Positions 24,202-33,685 of a DNA stretch of 64,000 nt are shown here, one piece after another. Within the stretch, counting starts at the first letter, position 1. Every line of letters starts with the position of its first letter. The notes beneath the pieces were generated by a model, which made no database searches, was not told where the DNA came from, and saw only the letters and a program-made list of their open reading frames with translations. The stretch lies in NCBI GenBank assembly GCA_903932685.1, contig CAIZGX010000035.1, positions 1 through 64,000 on the forward strand, read 5' to 3'. The DNA is from an uncultured Bacteroidota bacterium. GTDB lineage: Bacteria; Bacteroidota; Bacteroidia; Flavobacteriales_D; Sanyastnellaceae. The position numbers and the translations under genes are program-made.

Positions 24202-25479
24202 TTAAAGACATTTCAACAAGAAGTAATTTTTCTTGCCACGTTGAAGAATGATCAACTCTCCGTGAATCAAATGACTTGAATCAATCTTGGTATCAATCCC
24301 AATTTTTTCTTTATTCACCGCAATGCTATTCTCTTGTAACGCTCGTCTGGCTTCGCCTTTAGAAGGAAGGAATCCTGAGTTAACGAGAACGTCGACGATT
24401 TCTGCACCCGCTTCTATTTCAGTTTTGCTTATTGTACCCTGCGGAACACCTTCGAAAATATCTAATAACATTTCCTTCGGTAACGAATCGAATGTACTGT
24501 CTTTCGAGAATAAAATTCCTGAAGCCTGAATGGCCTGGGTCATATCTGATGCGCTATGCACCCGCGTTGTTATATCTTCTGCCAAAGCCTTTTGAAGAGC
24601 GCGCATACCAGGGTCTAGCGCATGTTGCGCTTCCAATGCTTCAATTTCTTCTTTTCCTTTCAAGGTGAAAATGCGAATGAAATTCTTCGCATCCTCATCG
24701 CTCGCATTCAACCAAAACTGATAAAATTTATAAGGTGAAGTGCGTGCAGCGTCGAGCCACACATTCCCACTTTCCGTTTTTCCGAATTTCGTTCCGTCTG
24801 CCTTTTTTATAAGCGGGGTAGTCAATGCAAATGCACTTCCTCCGTCTATTCTACGAATCAATTCAGTACCTGTAGTAATGTTTCCCCACTGATCTGAACC
24901 GCCCATTTGCATGGTTATCCCATGATTCTTCCACAAATAATAAAAGTCGTAACCTTGAATAAGTTGGTAGGTAAATTCGGTGAAACTCATCCCCTCGCGA
25001 TCCTCACCGCTGATTCGATTCTTCACGGAATCCTTCGCCATCATGTAGTTCACCGTTAAACGTTTCCCTACATCGCGAATGAATTCTAAGAATCCCATTT
25101 CTTTAAACCAATCGTAGTTATTTACGATTTCCGCAGAGCGATCTCCGCAATTAAAATCTAGAAACCGCTCTAACTGTTTTTGCTGACATTCTTGGTTATA
25201 GCGCAACTCCTCTTCCCCCAACAAATTTCTTTCCGCTGATTTTCCGCTGGGATCACCAACCATTCCAGTTGCGCCACCTATAAGGGCTACAGGCTTGTGT
25301 CCACTTTGTTGAAAATGAAGAAGGGTCATAATTTGAACCATATTCCCCACTCCCAAAGAGCTCGCCGTTGGATCGAATCCGATATATGCTTTGCGCATTT
25401 GCGCATTCAAGTGGGCCTCAGTCTCTGGAATGCTTGTGTGTAACATTCCTCGCCATTGCAACTCCTCTACAAAATTCAT
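24202..25479 (-). CDS. tyrS: Tyrosyl-tRNA synthetase
   Basis: Charges tRNA-Tyr. The 425-residue protein is the bacterial TyrRS: YIGFDPTASSLGVGNMVQ contains the HIGH-equivalent site (degenerate, LGVGN), then GGATGMVGDPSGKSAER, QGYDFYYLWKNHGITMQMGG and SDQWGNITTG. The KMSKS-equivalent is KFGKTESGN. A C-terminal S4 domain (SGFLPSKGEARRALQEN) binds the long variable arm. The promoter TTG-N21-TATTTTCG lies just upstream, partly in the murF end. Confidence 0.97.
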   Translation of the reverse strand: MNFVEELQWRGMLHTSIPETEAHLNAQMRKAYIGFDPTASSLGVGNMVQIMTLLHFQQSGHKPVALIGGATGMVGDPSGKSAERNLLGEEELRYNQECQQKQLERFLDFNCGDRSAEIVNNYDWFKEMGFLEFIRDVGKRLTVNYMMAKDSVKNRISGEDREGMSFTEFTYQLIQGYDFYYLWKNHGITMQMGGSDQWGNITTGTELIRRIDGGSAFALTTPLIKKADGTKFGKTESGNVWLDAARTSPYKFYQFWLNASDEDAKNFIRIFTLKGKEEIEALEAQHALDPGMRALQKALAEDITTRVHSASDMTQAIQASGILFSKDSTFDSLPKEMLLDIFEGVPQGTISKTEIEAGAEIVDVLVNSGFLPSKGEARRALQENSIAVNKEKIGIDTKIDSSHLIHGELIILQRGKKNYFLLKCL

Positions 25480-25493
25480 CTTTTATTTTTTTA

Positions 25494-25525
25494 CGAAAAT
25501 ACAACCATTAAATCACTTCCTTCAA
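25494..25525 (-). promoter_or_regulatory. tyrS promoter (TTG-N21-TATTTTCG)
   Basis: On the minus strand a TTG (25525-25523) is followed after 21 bases by TATTTTCG (25501-25494), 14 bases before the tyrS ATG. The -33 element lies inside the end of murF. Confidence 0.45.
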
Positions 25526-26776
25526 TTGTTCCAAACGCATTCCGCGTGAACCTTTCAACAAAACTATTTTATCATTCACTTCATTCAACCGCAAATATTC
25601 CAGTGCATTCTGTGCATTCAAAAGTTCCGTGGCACCCACTGATTGAAATTCTTTACCGACAAAAATTCCTTGAAGACCAAGCTCTTTTGTGAGCTCAAAA
25701 ATCTTTCTATGTTCTACCTCTGCGTATTCACCCATTTCGAACATATCACCAATGATGAAAAAGGTATTCTCCATTTTAGAAAGACTGACCAAGGCCGCTT
25801 CCATGCTACTTGGATTGGCGTTGTAAGCATCAAGAATAACTTTATTCTTCCCAGAATTCCACCACTGACTGCGATTGTTCTCGGGGGTATAAGATTCAAT
25901 TGCTTTGCACATCTGCTCAGAAGAAACTCCGAACTCATATCCAACTGCAATGGCTGTAGCCATGTTAAATAAGTTGTACGTCCCTGCCATTTGCGCGTGA
26001 CAAGTATATGGACTATCGTCGGAAGGAGCGCTAAACTCAAAAGAGAGGGTAGGATGTTCAGCTACCGTCTGCAGATGAAATCCGCCCGTTTTGAATCCAT
26101 ATTTTTTATGTTGAATGGATTCCGCCATGGTATTGAGATGAACCAATTCAGTATTCACCAGACACATTCCACCGTGGGAATTAACATAATCGAATAGTTC
26201 TCCCTTTCCTTTAATTATTCCCTCTACTCCGCCGAATCCTTCTAAATGAGCTTTACCAATATTTGTAATGATCCCGTAATCCGGCATAGCGTATTCGCAG
26301 TAAGAAGCGATTTCTTTTTGGTGATTCGCTCCCATTTCGATAATTGCCATTTCACAATCAGCAGGAACAGCCAAAAGCGAGAGTGGAACACCAATGTGAT
26401 TGTTGAGGTTGCCGTGAGTAGCGAAGGTCTTGTACTTCATGCTTAACACTTCACGCATGAGCTCTTTCGTGGTAGTCTTTCCATTGCTTCCGGTTATCCC
26501 GATAACAGGAAATGTAAAAGTTTCGCGGTAGCGCTTTGCTAGCGCTTGAAGGGTATGTAAACTATTTTCTACACAGACGGTTCGATCTGAAGAAACATTT
26601 ACTTCTTCGTCTACGATCACTAGCGAGGCGCCTGAATCCAGCGCCTGCTGGGCAAAATGATTCCCATTGAAATTATCTCCTTTCAATGCAAAAAAAACAT
26701 CATTCGTTCGGACATTACGAGTATCTGTTGTGACGCTTCGTACTTCTAGAAATTTTTTAAAAATGAATTCGATCAT
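25508..26776 (-). CDS. murF: UDP-N-acetylmuramoyl-tripeptide--D-alanyl-D-alanine ligase
   Basis: MurF adds D-Ala-D-Ala to the UDP-MurNAc-tripeptide in cell-wall synthesis. The 422-residue protein has the Mur-ligase plan: SVTTDTRNVRTNDVFFALKG, the ATP loop GITGSNGKTTTKELMREVL, MGANHQKEIASYCEYA, the carbamyl-Lys region TNIGKAHLEGFG, and LDAYNANPSSMEAAL. The start at 26776 (MIEFIFKKFLE) is favoured over 26794, which lies in the gldJ terminator. In many Bacteroidota gldJ and murF are neighbours. Confidence 0.95.
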   Translation of the reverse strand: MIEFIFKKFLEVRSVTTDTRNVRTNDVFFALKGDNFNGNHFAQQALDSGASLVIVDEEVNVSSDRTVCVENSLHTLQALAKRYRETFTFPVIGITGSNGKTTTKELMREVLSMKYKTFATHGNLNNHIGVPLSLLAVPADCEMAIIEMGANHQKEIASYCEYAMPDYGIITNIGKAHLEGFGGVEGIIKGKGELFDYVNSHGGMCLVNTELVHLNTMAESIQHKKYGFKTGGFHLQTVAEHPTLSFEFSAPSDDSPYTCHAQMAGTYNLFNMATAIAVGYEFGVSSEQMCKAIESYTPENNRSQWWNSGKNKVILDAYNANPSSMEAALVSLSKMENTFFIIGDMFEMGEYAEVEHRKIFELTKELGLQGIFVGKEFQSVGATELLNAQNALEYLRLNEVNDKIVLLKGSRGMRLEQLKEVI

Positions 26777-26790
26777 GGTGCTAAAATAAA

Positions 26791-26812
26791 ACACCCCGCT
26801 GATGCGGGGTGT
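26791..26812 (-). terminator. Terminator after gldJ
   Basis: ACACCCCGC (26791-26799) and GCGGGGTGT (26804-26812) pair perfectly around TGAT; the minus strand continues TTTTATTTT. It lies between the gldJ stop (26837) and the murF ATG (26776). The tail TATTTTAG is one base off a -7 box, so it may double as the murF promoter. Confidence 0.85.
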
Positions 26813-26836
26813 AATGTTTTGATATTTTTGAAAAGA

Positions 26837-28597
26837 TTATTCTTCTCCTTTCGCTCCGATACCCGATGGTGAACCTACGCGGTCCATAGCGCAACGGAAT
26901 CCGAGAGAACGACTCGATTTTCTTTCATCCATAAATCTTCTTGTACTTGGAATGTTGTAATACACACGGTCTTCCCAGCTGCCGCCTTTGTACACGCGTG
27001 ATCTGTTATTCACCAAGGTTGTCTTACCATAGTCATACATGCGATCTGCACGATTTTCAAAATCGGCATCCAAGTATTTTGAACTACTTTGGAAATCACC
27101 ATCATTGAAATCAATGTTGTCTGCTTTACGGTAATTCGTTCTGTTGATGTTTTCTTCCAACGAAACGTTTCTCATTTTCTGACGACCTGAAGTGCTTACG
27201 ATGAAGTTCTCAATGTTATCGATCATTGTGTAAGCGATGTCTGCTTCAGAACTACGAATCAACTCCATAATTTCATCCATGATAGCCATAGACTCTTCTT
27301 CACGACGCTGGTCGCGCTTTTCAATTGCTTGACCAATTTTTACTAAACTCTGATCCAACACTTGAATATCTTTCTCTCCGTATTTGCTACGTGTAATCAA
27401 AGAAGAATCTTGCAAGCTCTCCAAGTACTTTTTAACTTCATCTACATCGTAAACGTTGTACGTTAACTTGTCTGCAACAGTACCATCACTATTAAGCGTT
27501 TTCGTCTTGTAAACGTTACCTCTGTATGGACGGAATTCAGAACGATCATCGTCTGTAAGCGGACGATAAACGTCAGCTACCCACTCAGAAACATTACCAG
27601 CCATGTTATATAAACCAAAATCGTTTGGTGGGTATTGGTAAACAGGGGCAGTAATGTCCGCGTTATCGTTTAAGTAACCAGCAACACCCATTGCATCTCC
27701 AGTTCCACGCATGAAGTTCGCGCGCATGGTTCCGAAGTATTCCGTTCCGTTGTCTCCGTTACGAACGTAGTGACCATTCCATGGATATGTTCTACGATCT
27801 GTAATTAATTCTTGATATGAGTTTCCAATAAGAGCCATTGCTGCATATTCCCACTCAGCCTCATTAGGCAAGCGGTAGCGTGGCAATAAAATTCCATCTT
27901 CCATCCTTACTTTACGGAAAGGATCTCCTTTAGGATTATAGTTTGGAAGACCTTCTCCCAATTGCTCTCCTTCGTATTGTCCGTTGAAATATGTTTCTGT
28001 AGTGAAGTGCTCATCTGCACCTTGTGCTGCCAAGTTGTGTGCTAGGAAGCCCTCACGAACAAGGATTTGCTCGTTTACGCGGTCTGTTCTCCAAGAGCAG
28101 TAGTCATTGGCTTGTAACCAGCTCACCCCTACGACAGGATAGTCCTGATAAGCTGGGTGACGCAAGTACAACTCTACGTATTTCTCCATGTCTTGGTCTT
28201 TTTGTCTCCAGCAGTTGGTATCTGGAAGCGCGCGACCAATTAATTCTGGGTAAGAATCTTCGTAAACCATCTCTAACCAGCGCAGATAATCTAACCAATG
28301 TTGGTTAGTTACCTCTGTTTCATCCATATAGAATGAACTCACGGTTACAGGGGTTTGCAGGTTATCCCAGGTGTAGTTTACGTCATCTTCAACGCGACCC
28401 ATTGAGAAGCGACCGCCTTCAATGAACACTAAACCTGGACCGGTTTCTTGACCAGCATACTCAACACGATCGAAACCTCCGTTGTCGGGATTGTTGTATT
28501 CCCAACCTGTTGCGGTAGAACGATTCTCTTCGCATGAGTTAAGAACAACCATACCTGAGAGGGCGAGTGTTGTAAGGGCTAATTTAAAGTTTTTCAT
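26837..28597 (-). CDS. gldJ: Gliding motility lipoprotein GldJ
   Basis: GldJ is an outer-membrane-associated lipoprotein needed for gliding and for stability of the type IX secretion core (GldK family). The 586-residue protein has a lipobox (GMVVLNSC, Cys22) and a sulfatase-modifying-factor (FGE) domain from about residue 54: GLVFIEGGRFSMGRVEDD, FYMDETEVTNQHWLDYL, YRLPNEAEWEYAA, LYNMAGNVSEWVADVY, then after a helical insertion with IEKRDQRREEESMAIMDEIM it resumes with VYKGGSWEDRVYY and SLGFRCAMDRVG. The split of the FGE fold by an acidic/basic helical insert is the GldJ feature. It is followed by a terminator and murF. Confidence 0.93.
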   Translation of the reverse strand: MKNFKLALTTLALSGMVVLNSCEENRSTATGWEYNNPDNGGFDRVEYAGQETGPGLVFIEGGRFSMGRVEDDVNYTWDNLQTPVTVSSFYMDETEVTNQHWLDYLRWLEMVYEDSYPELIGRALPDTNCWRQKDQDMEKYVELYLRHPAYQDYPVVGVSWLQANDYCSWRTDRVNEQILVREGFLAHNLAAQGADEHFTTETYFNGQYEGEQLGEGLPNYNPKGDPFRKVRMEDGILLPRYRLPNEAEWEYAAMALIGNSYQELITDRRTYPWNGHYVRNGDNGTEYFGTMRANFMRGTGDAMGVAGYLNDNADITAPVYQYPPNDFGLYNMAGNVSEWVADVYRPLTDDDRSEFRPYRGNVYKTKTLNSDGTVADKLTYNVYDVDEVKKYLESLQDSSLITRSKYGEKDIQVLDQSLVKIGQAIEKRDQRREEESMAIMDEIMELIRSSEADIAYTMIDNIENFIVSTSGRQKMRNVSLEENINRTNYRKADNIDFNDGDFQSSSKYLDADFENRADRMYDYGKTTLVNNRSRVYKGGSWEDRVYYNIPSTRRFMDERKSSRSLGFRCAMDRVGSPSGIGAKGEE

Positions 28598-28639
28598 GAT
28601 TTCCTATTTTATGAAATAACTGTTGGGTTTCTTATATAA

Positions 28640-29626
28640 CTAAAAAGAAGGACACGCTATTGTGCGGAACTTCGGTTTTCTTGGGCGACAATCGAAATTA
28701 ATTCCCAAAGACACCTCGTGTGATCCGCCTGTAGCAGGAGTCAATGCGCTAACAGTAATGTCATAACTGTAACCTACACGAATGTTGTCGTTTTGTAATC
28801 CCAATGTTGCAATGAAGCTATCGCTGTAACGCTGTCCAAATAACAAACCGCGGAACCAAACTCCAGCAACTATAGGACCTTTGGTTATGTACATACCCAA
28901 GTTCAATTGTTGGAATTCACCTTGACGGCGATAAAGAATATTCGGAGAAAGCGTGCTCGAGTCTTTATATTTCTGTTTAATAGGAATAACTGCTCCAGCG
29001 TGAACGGTATATTTCATTGGAAGACGAGAAGTACCTACAATCAAACTTTCGTTAGGCTCATTCAAGTGGTGAACAGCGAAACCTCCGTAAAAAGTTTGGC
29101 TAAAACCAAGAACCCCAGCTGAGAAGTCAATGTTTTTAACGCTTCCACCACGTGGAATATCATTTGTTTCATAGATAAATCCTTTGCGCGGATCAATCAT
29201 ATCACCGAAGGTAAGCTTACTCCAGTCCAAAGATTTCTGGAAGTATGACGCTTGGAAACCTGCTTTTATGCTGAATTTACGATTAATGGCTTGTTGGTAG
29301 GAGTAGATTCCACTCACAGTTGTGGTGTTCAGCGTGTTTTGAGCGGCACGGTCATTCATGACCATAATGCCTAAACCACCTGAAACTGTTTCAACGTGCT
29401 GGTCATAACTGGCACACGTCGTAACGTAAGCACCTGTTAATGATGGCCATTGGTTTCTGTAGTTCATCACAAAACGCGGGCATTTTGAAGTCCCCGCAAA
29501 TGCTGGGTTCAAGTAAAGTGGGTTTGAGTAAAACTGTGTGAACTCGGGATCCTGGGCCATAACGTTAGTTACACCCATTATACAGATCATGAACCCTAAG
29601 AATTTTAATTTCATCGCAATCTTCAT
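28640..29626 (-). CDS. PorP/SprF-family outer-membrane protein
   Basis: A 328-residue outer-membrane beta-barrel with signal peptide (GFMICIMGVTNVMAQ) and the family's opening DPEFTQFYSNPLYLNPAFAG, then RNQWPSL and GLGIMVMNDRAAQ, ending in a beta-barrel. PorP/SprF proteins attach to the GldK/GldN ring or to specific secreted adhesins such as SprB in type IX secretion. It lies 42 bases upstream of gldJ on the same strand, probably co-transcribed, and divergent from porU. Which cargo it serves is unknown; no SprB-like giant adhesin gene is adjacent. Confidence 0.88.
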   Translation of the reverse strand: MKIAMKLKFLGFMICIMGVTNVMAQDPEFTQFYSNPLYLNPAFAGTSKCPRFVMNYRNQWPSLTGAYVTTCASYDQHVETVSGGLGIMVMNDRAAQNTLNTTTVSGIYSYQQAINRKFSIKAGFQASYFQKSLDWSKLTFGDMIDPRKGFIYETNDIPRGGSVKNIDFSAGVLGFSQTFYGGFAVHHLNEPNESLIVGTSRLPMKYTVHAGAVIPIKQKYKDSSTLSPNILYRRQGEFQQLNLGMYITKGPIVAGVWFRGLLFGQRYSDSFIATLGLQNDNIRVGYSYDITVSALTPATGGSHEVSLGINFDCRPRKPKFRTIACPSF

Positions 29627-29717
29627 CCGAAAGTTTGTAAAAAAATATTCGATTTGAATAGCAATTATACAACATTTTTGCTTTCAAATAACATGAGGCC
29701 TAAACAATAAATTGGAA

Positions 29718-29725
29718 TAACTTTG
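29718..29725 (+). promoter_or_regulatory. -7 promoter box of porU
   Basis: TAACTTTG, an exact TAnnTTTG match, lies 39 bases before the porU ATG in the 138-base divergent gap with the PorP/SprF gene. No convincing -33 TTG accompanies it. Confidence 0.4.
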
Positions 29726-29764
29726 GTTATTGGCAGGCCTCAAAGCAAAACCTCAGACGATTAA

Positions 29765-32700
29765 ATGCGAACGATTAAGTTACTACTACTATGTTTATCA
29801 GCTATTTGCACAGCGAATGCCTCGGCGCAAGAAATACTTGTGCCTGAGCAAAAAATTCAATGGCAAGACATTCAACAAAACAGAATCAATTACTCTGTGG
29901 TCGGTGACCTTTGCCCCTCCCTCATTATTTCTAGCAATTCCACTCTTCCGTTTTTCGCCTTTCGCGCTGCAGCATCCAAAGGCGAAAAACACATCGCCCC
30001 AATTTTAGCAAACGTTTCTAGCGCAGAAATAAGTTCATCGTATTTCGACCAAGATCAAATTCTGTTGTTAACGGATGAATTTCGTGTTGAAGTAGAATCG
30101 GTTCAATCCGACTTGAAAAACAATCAGGTCGTTACAGTAATTCCTTTCAGGAAAAGAAATGGGAAAATAGAGCGCCTGATTTCTTTCGAAGTTTTAGCCA
30201 CAACTTCTTTCAGCGACAATCAGAAAAACAATTACACGTATGCTGAACACAGCGTCCTGTCGGAAGGTGATGTGTACAAAATTGCCCTTGCGAAAGATGG
30301 CGTTTACAAAATAGACCGAAGCTTTTTAGAAGGTCTTGGCATTTCTCTTTCTGGATTGGATCCAAATACAATTAATATTTATGGAAATGGCGGGGCTCTT
30401 ATTCCGGAAAAAAACTTCGTAGATAAAGCAGATGATTTGGTGAAAAACGCCATTCACATTCAAGGTGAATCAGATGGTGTTTTCAATGCCAACGATTATA
30501 TTCTCTTTTATGGAAAAGGTTCAGATAAATGGACGCTTGCTCAAGACGACGGAATTGGTCGTAAGCGTTGGTTTCATACTAAACATTATTACAGCGATTC
30601 GGCTTACTATTTCATAAAAATTAACGACACAGACCCACTTCGAATTTCAACCGAAAACAATGGCGCTGTCGCCAATAGAATTTCAGATTCTTTTCAAGAT
30701 TTTTTATATGTTGAAACCGATCAGTACAGCCCCGCAAAATCAGGACGAGAATTTTATGGCGATTTGTATGATGCTGTGCTTTCGGGATCATATACATTTA
30801 GTTTTCAAAATGTAAAAACTACTGAGCCTGCCAGTATGGATTTCAGTGCAATTGCAAGGACAATTGGTGGCAGCTCAATTTTCACAGCAACAATTCAAGG
30901 AAATGTGAATTCCATTTCCATCGGAAACGTTACAGACTCACCTACTTCTCAGGTTGCACGTACCGGAAGAATTAACACTTCTTTCCTTCCAACCAATGGA
31001 AATTTCAATGTTTCCGTTGGGTTTAATAAAGGCAATGCAGATGCCAAAGGTTGGCTAGATTACATATGTATGAACGCCACTCAACAATTGAAGATGCAGG
31101 GCACGCAAATGCGTTTTCGCGATACAACTTCTGTTGGGATGGGGAACATTACTGAGTTTCAAATTTCAGAGCAATCGTATGCTGTGAATGAAATTTGGGA
31201 CATCACAAATTTCACCTCGCCTGTTCGTATGACACTTACTGCCAGCGGCGCGCTTTCAACATGGACTTCTGCAACTGATCAGTTGAAAGAATTCGTGGCT
31301 TTTGCATCCAGTTTTTACACACCGACTCCGATAGGAAAAGTTGAAAATCAGGATTTACACGGTTGGGCGAGCACCGATTTAATAATTATTAGCTCGCCAG
31401 TTCTTATGCCTGTGGCAGAAGAGATTTCAGCCATTCACAAAGCGCAAGGACAATCCGTTCAAGTAGCTACTCCTAGTCAAATTTTCAATGAATTTTCGAG
31501 TGGGAATCCAGATGCCATGGCTTTCAGACAGCTTGTAAAAATGCAATACGACCGGGCGAACGGTGGCAAGCGCGCTCCTAAGAATTTGCTCATTTTGGGT
31601 GATGGGGATTATTCACGCAACAAAGGACTCGTAAACCACGAAGGAACAAATGTTCTTGTCTTCGAGTCGAACAACTCACTTTCACCAACTAGTAGTTATG
31701 TAAGTGATGATTACTTCGTTATGGTCTCTCCGCTTGAGGACGGGAACGCAACGGGATTACTTGATTGTGGCGTAGGTCGAATTCCTGCGGGATCGCTTGA
31801 TGAGGCCTATGGCTACTTGGGGAAAATAAAAGCATATGTCTCAGAAAACACTTCGAGCAACGGAGGAGCTTATTGCTTGGGTGATGTTCAGGATTCTCCA
31901 TACGGAAACTGGAGAAACGTTGTGACATTTGTTTCCGATGATCAAGACGGAAGTGGCGGTGCATATGAGCAAGTTCACTTGAATTCAGCAAATTCACTTG
32001 CCAACATTGTAAAAACGAATCATCCCGAATACGACATTTCGAAACTATACATGGATGCCTTTACACAAATATCTACTCCGGGAGGGGAGAGATATGTGGA
32101 CGGTGAAAAAGCCATTCAGCAGCGTGTTCAAAGTGGATCTTTGTTACTTACCTACATTGGTCACGGGGGAGAAAGAGGTTGGGCACATGAACGTATTTTG
32201 GACCTTCCGACTATTGAAGGATTCACAAACAAATATCGCTTGCCTATTTTCTTAACTGCAACTTGCGAATTAGCCCGTTACGACGATCCTGAGTTTAAAT
32301 CTGCAGGAGAGCTTTTGGTTATGAATGCAAACGGCGGTGCTATTGCTATGCTTACCACAACGCGCATTGTATTTAGCGGTGAAAACTATGAAATGGATTT
32401 AGCATTTTTTGAGCACGCCCTGCACAGTGAAAACGGGTCGGTTAAAACACTGGGAGAATTAAACATGCTCACGAAAAATGGTGTATCTATTGGAAACGAT
32501 AGTAAGCCTAATTTCAGCCTACTTGGTGACCCTGCGCTGACAATGGTTTACCCGAAGTTAAATGTGCAAACAACGCACATTAACAGCATTGAATTGGCTT
32601 CGTTCACAGATACCTTAAAAGCTCTTGAAGAAGTCGAATTCAAAGGAAAAGTAACTGATAGCAATGGAAATTTCCTTAACAATTTCAACGGGTTTATATA

Positions 32701-33646
32701 CCCAACTGTTTTCGACAAAGAATCGAAAGTAATTACACAGAACAATGATCAGAATGGTGAGGAGGGGCAATTCCAAGAATTCTCTTCTTTCAACAAAATA
32801 ATTTATCGCGGTAAAGCAAGCGTAAGTAACGGAGAATTTTCATTCAAGTTCATTGTTCCGTTCGATATTAATTATTCTGTTGATAGCGCACGTGTGAGCT
32901 ATTATACTGTTTCTGGAAATAAGGACGGTAATGGATACTGTGAAGCATTCAAAATTGGAAGTTTGAATCCGAATGCGCAACTAAACACCGTTGGACCAGA
33001 GATATCATTATTCCTAAACGATTCCACATTTGTAAGCGGAGGTTCTACGAATACTGCACCGATTATTCTTGCTAAACTTCAAGACGAAAATGGAATCAAT
33101 ACTGTTGGAAACGGTGTCGGACACAACCTCACTGCTATTATTGACGGCAACTCTGCCAAACCAATTGTTTTGAATGATTTCTACGAATCTGATTTAGACA
33201 CTTATACAAGCGGTGAAGTTCGTTATCCCTTAAGCACACTTTCTCTTGGCGATCACACACTAACCGTAAAGGCCTGGGATGTCTTCAACAATAGCAATGA
33301 GGAGACCATTCAATTCCGAGTGGAAGAGGATTCCAAAGTTGCGCTAAGTCACTTGCTGAATTATCCGAATCCGTTTACCACGAATACGAGCTTCATCTAC
33401 GAGCACAATCAAGCCTGCCAGCAGCTCGATGCACGTGTTCAGATTTTCACGGTAAGTGGAAAATTGGTTAAGACCATTGAATCGTCTTTCTACGCAACAG
33501 GATTCAGAGGTCAGGACATTCCTTGGGATGGAAAAGATGACTTCGGAAATGCCATTGGTAAGGGAACGTATATCTACAAACTAGAACTCCGAAATGAAAA
33601 AGGCCAGCGCGCTGAATCGTTTCAAAAATTGGTAATTTTAAAATAA
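29765..33646 (+). CDS. porU: Type IX secretion system sortase PorU
   Basis: PorU is the surface protease that removes C-terminal signals from type IX cargo and attaches the cargo to lipopolysaccharide. The 1293-residue protein has a signal peptide (LLLLCLSAICTANASA), a long N-terminal beta region, a gingipain-like C25 peptidase domain from about residue 535, and a C-terminal FlgD-like Ig fold (LNYPNPFTTNTSF, IPWDGKDDFGN, GKGTYIYKLELRN). The catalytic dyad is visible as His800 in YIGHGGERG and Cys834 in LTATCELARYDD. It is followed 39 bases later by porV, its shuttle partner, an arrangement typical of the phylum. Confidence 0.95.
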   Translation: MRTIKLLLLCLSAICTANASAQEILVPEQKIQWQDIQQNRINYSVVGDLCPSLIISSNSTLPFFAFRAAASKGEKHIAPILANVSSAEISSSYFDQDQILLLTDEFRVEVESVQSDLKNNQVVTVIPFRKRNGKIERLISFEVLATTSFSDNQKNNYTYAEHSVLSEGDVYKIALAKDGVYKIDRSFLEGLGISLSGLDPNTINIYGNGGALIPEKNFVDKADDLVKNAIHIQGESDGVFNANDYILFYGKGSDKWTLAQDDGIGRKRWFHTKHYYSDSAYYFIKINDTDPLRISTENNGAVANRISDSFQDFLYVETDQYSPAKSGREFYGDLYDAVLSGSYTFSFQNVKTTEPASMDFSAIARTIGGSSIFTATIQGNVNSISIGNVTDSPTSQVARTGRINTSFLPTNGNFNVSVGFNKGNADAKGWLDYICMNATQQLKMQGTQMRFRDTTSVGMGNITEFQISEQSYAVNEIWDITNFTSPVRMTLTASGALSTWTSATDQLKEFVAFASSFYTPTPIGKVENQDLHGWASTDLIIISSPVLMPVAEEISAIHKAQGQSVQVATPSQIFNEFSSGNPDAMAFRQLVKMQYDRANGGKRAPKNLLILGDGDYSRNKGLVNHEGTNVLVFESNNSLSPTSSYVSDDYFVMVSPLEDGNATGLLDCGVGRIPAGSLDEAYGYLGKIKAYVSENTSSNGGAYCLGDVQDSPYGNWRNVVTFVSDDQDGSGGAYEQVHLNSANSLANIVKTNHPEYDISKLYMDAFTQISTPGGERYVDGEKAIQQRVQSGSLLLTYIGHGGERGWAHERILDLPTIEGFTNKYRLPIFLTATCELARYDDPEFKSAGELLVMNANGGAIAMLTTTRIVFSGENYEMDLAFFEHALHSENGSVKTLGELNMLTKNGVSIGNDSKPNFSLLGDPALTMVYPKLNVQTTHINSIELASFTDTLKALEEVEFKGKVTDSNGNFLNNFNGFIYPTVFDKESKVITQNNDQNGEEGQFQEFSSFNKIIYRGKASVSNGEFSFKFIVPFDINYSVDSARVSYYTVSGNKDGNGYCEAFKIGSLNPNAQLNTVGPEISLFLNDSTFVSGGSTNTAPIILAKLQDENGINTVGNGVGHNLTAIIDGNSAKPIVLNDFYESDLDTYTSGEVRYPLSTLSLGDHTLTVKAWDVFNNSNEETIQFRVEEDSKVALSHLLNYPNPFTTNTSFIYEHNQACQQLDARVQIFTVSGKLVKTIESSFYATGFRGQDIPWDGKDDFGNAIGKGTYIYKLELRNEKGQRAESFQKLVILK

Positions 33647-33669
33647 TGTGTTGAAGGGTATATGTATGT

Positions 33670-33677
33670 TAAATTTG
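33670..33677 (+). promoter_or_regulatory. -7 promoter box of porV
   Basis: TAAATTTG exactly matches TAnnTTTG, 8 bases before the porV ATG at 33686; a TTG lies 16 bases upstream of it (slightly short spacing). It falls inside the longer frame from 33662 and supports the later start. PorV may be made both from here and from porU read-through. Confidence 0.5.
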
Positions 33678-33685
33678 CACCACGC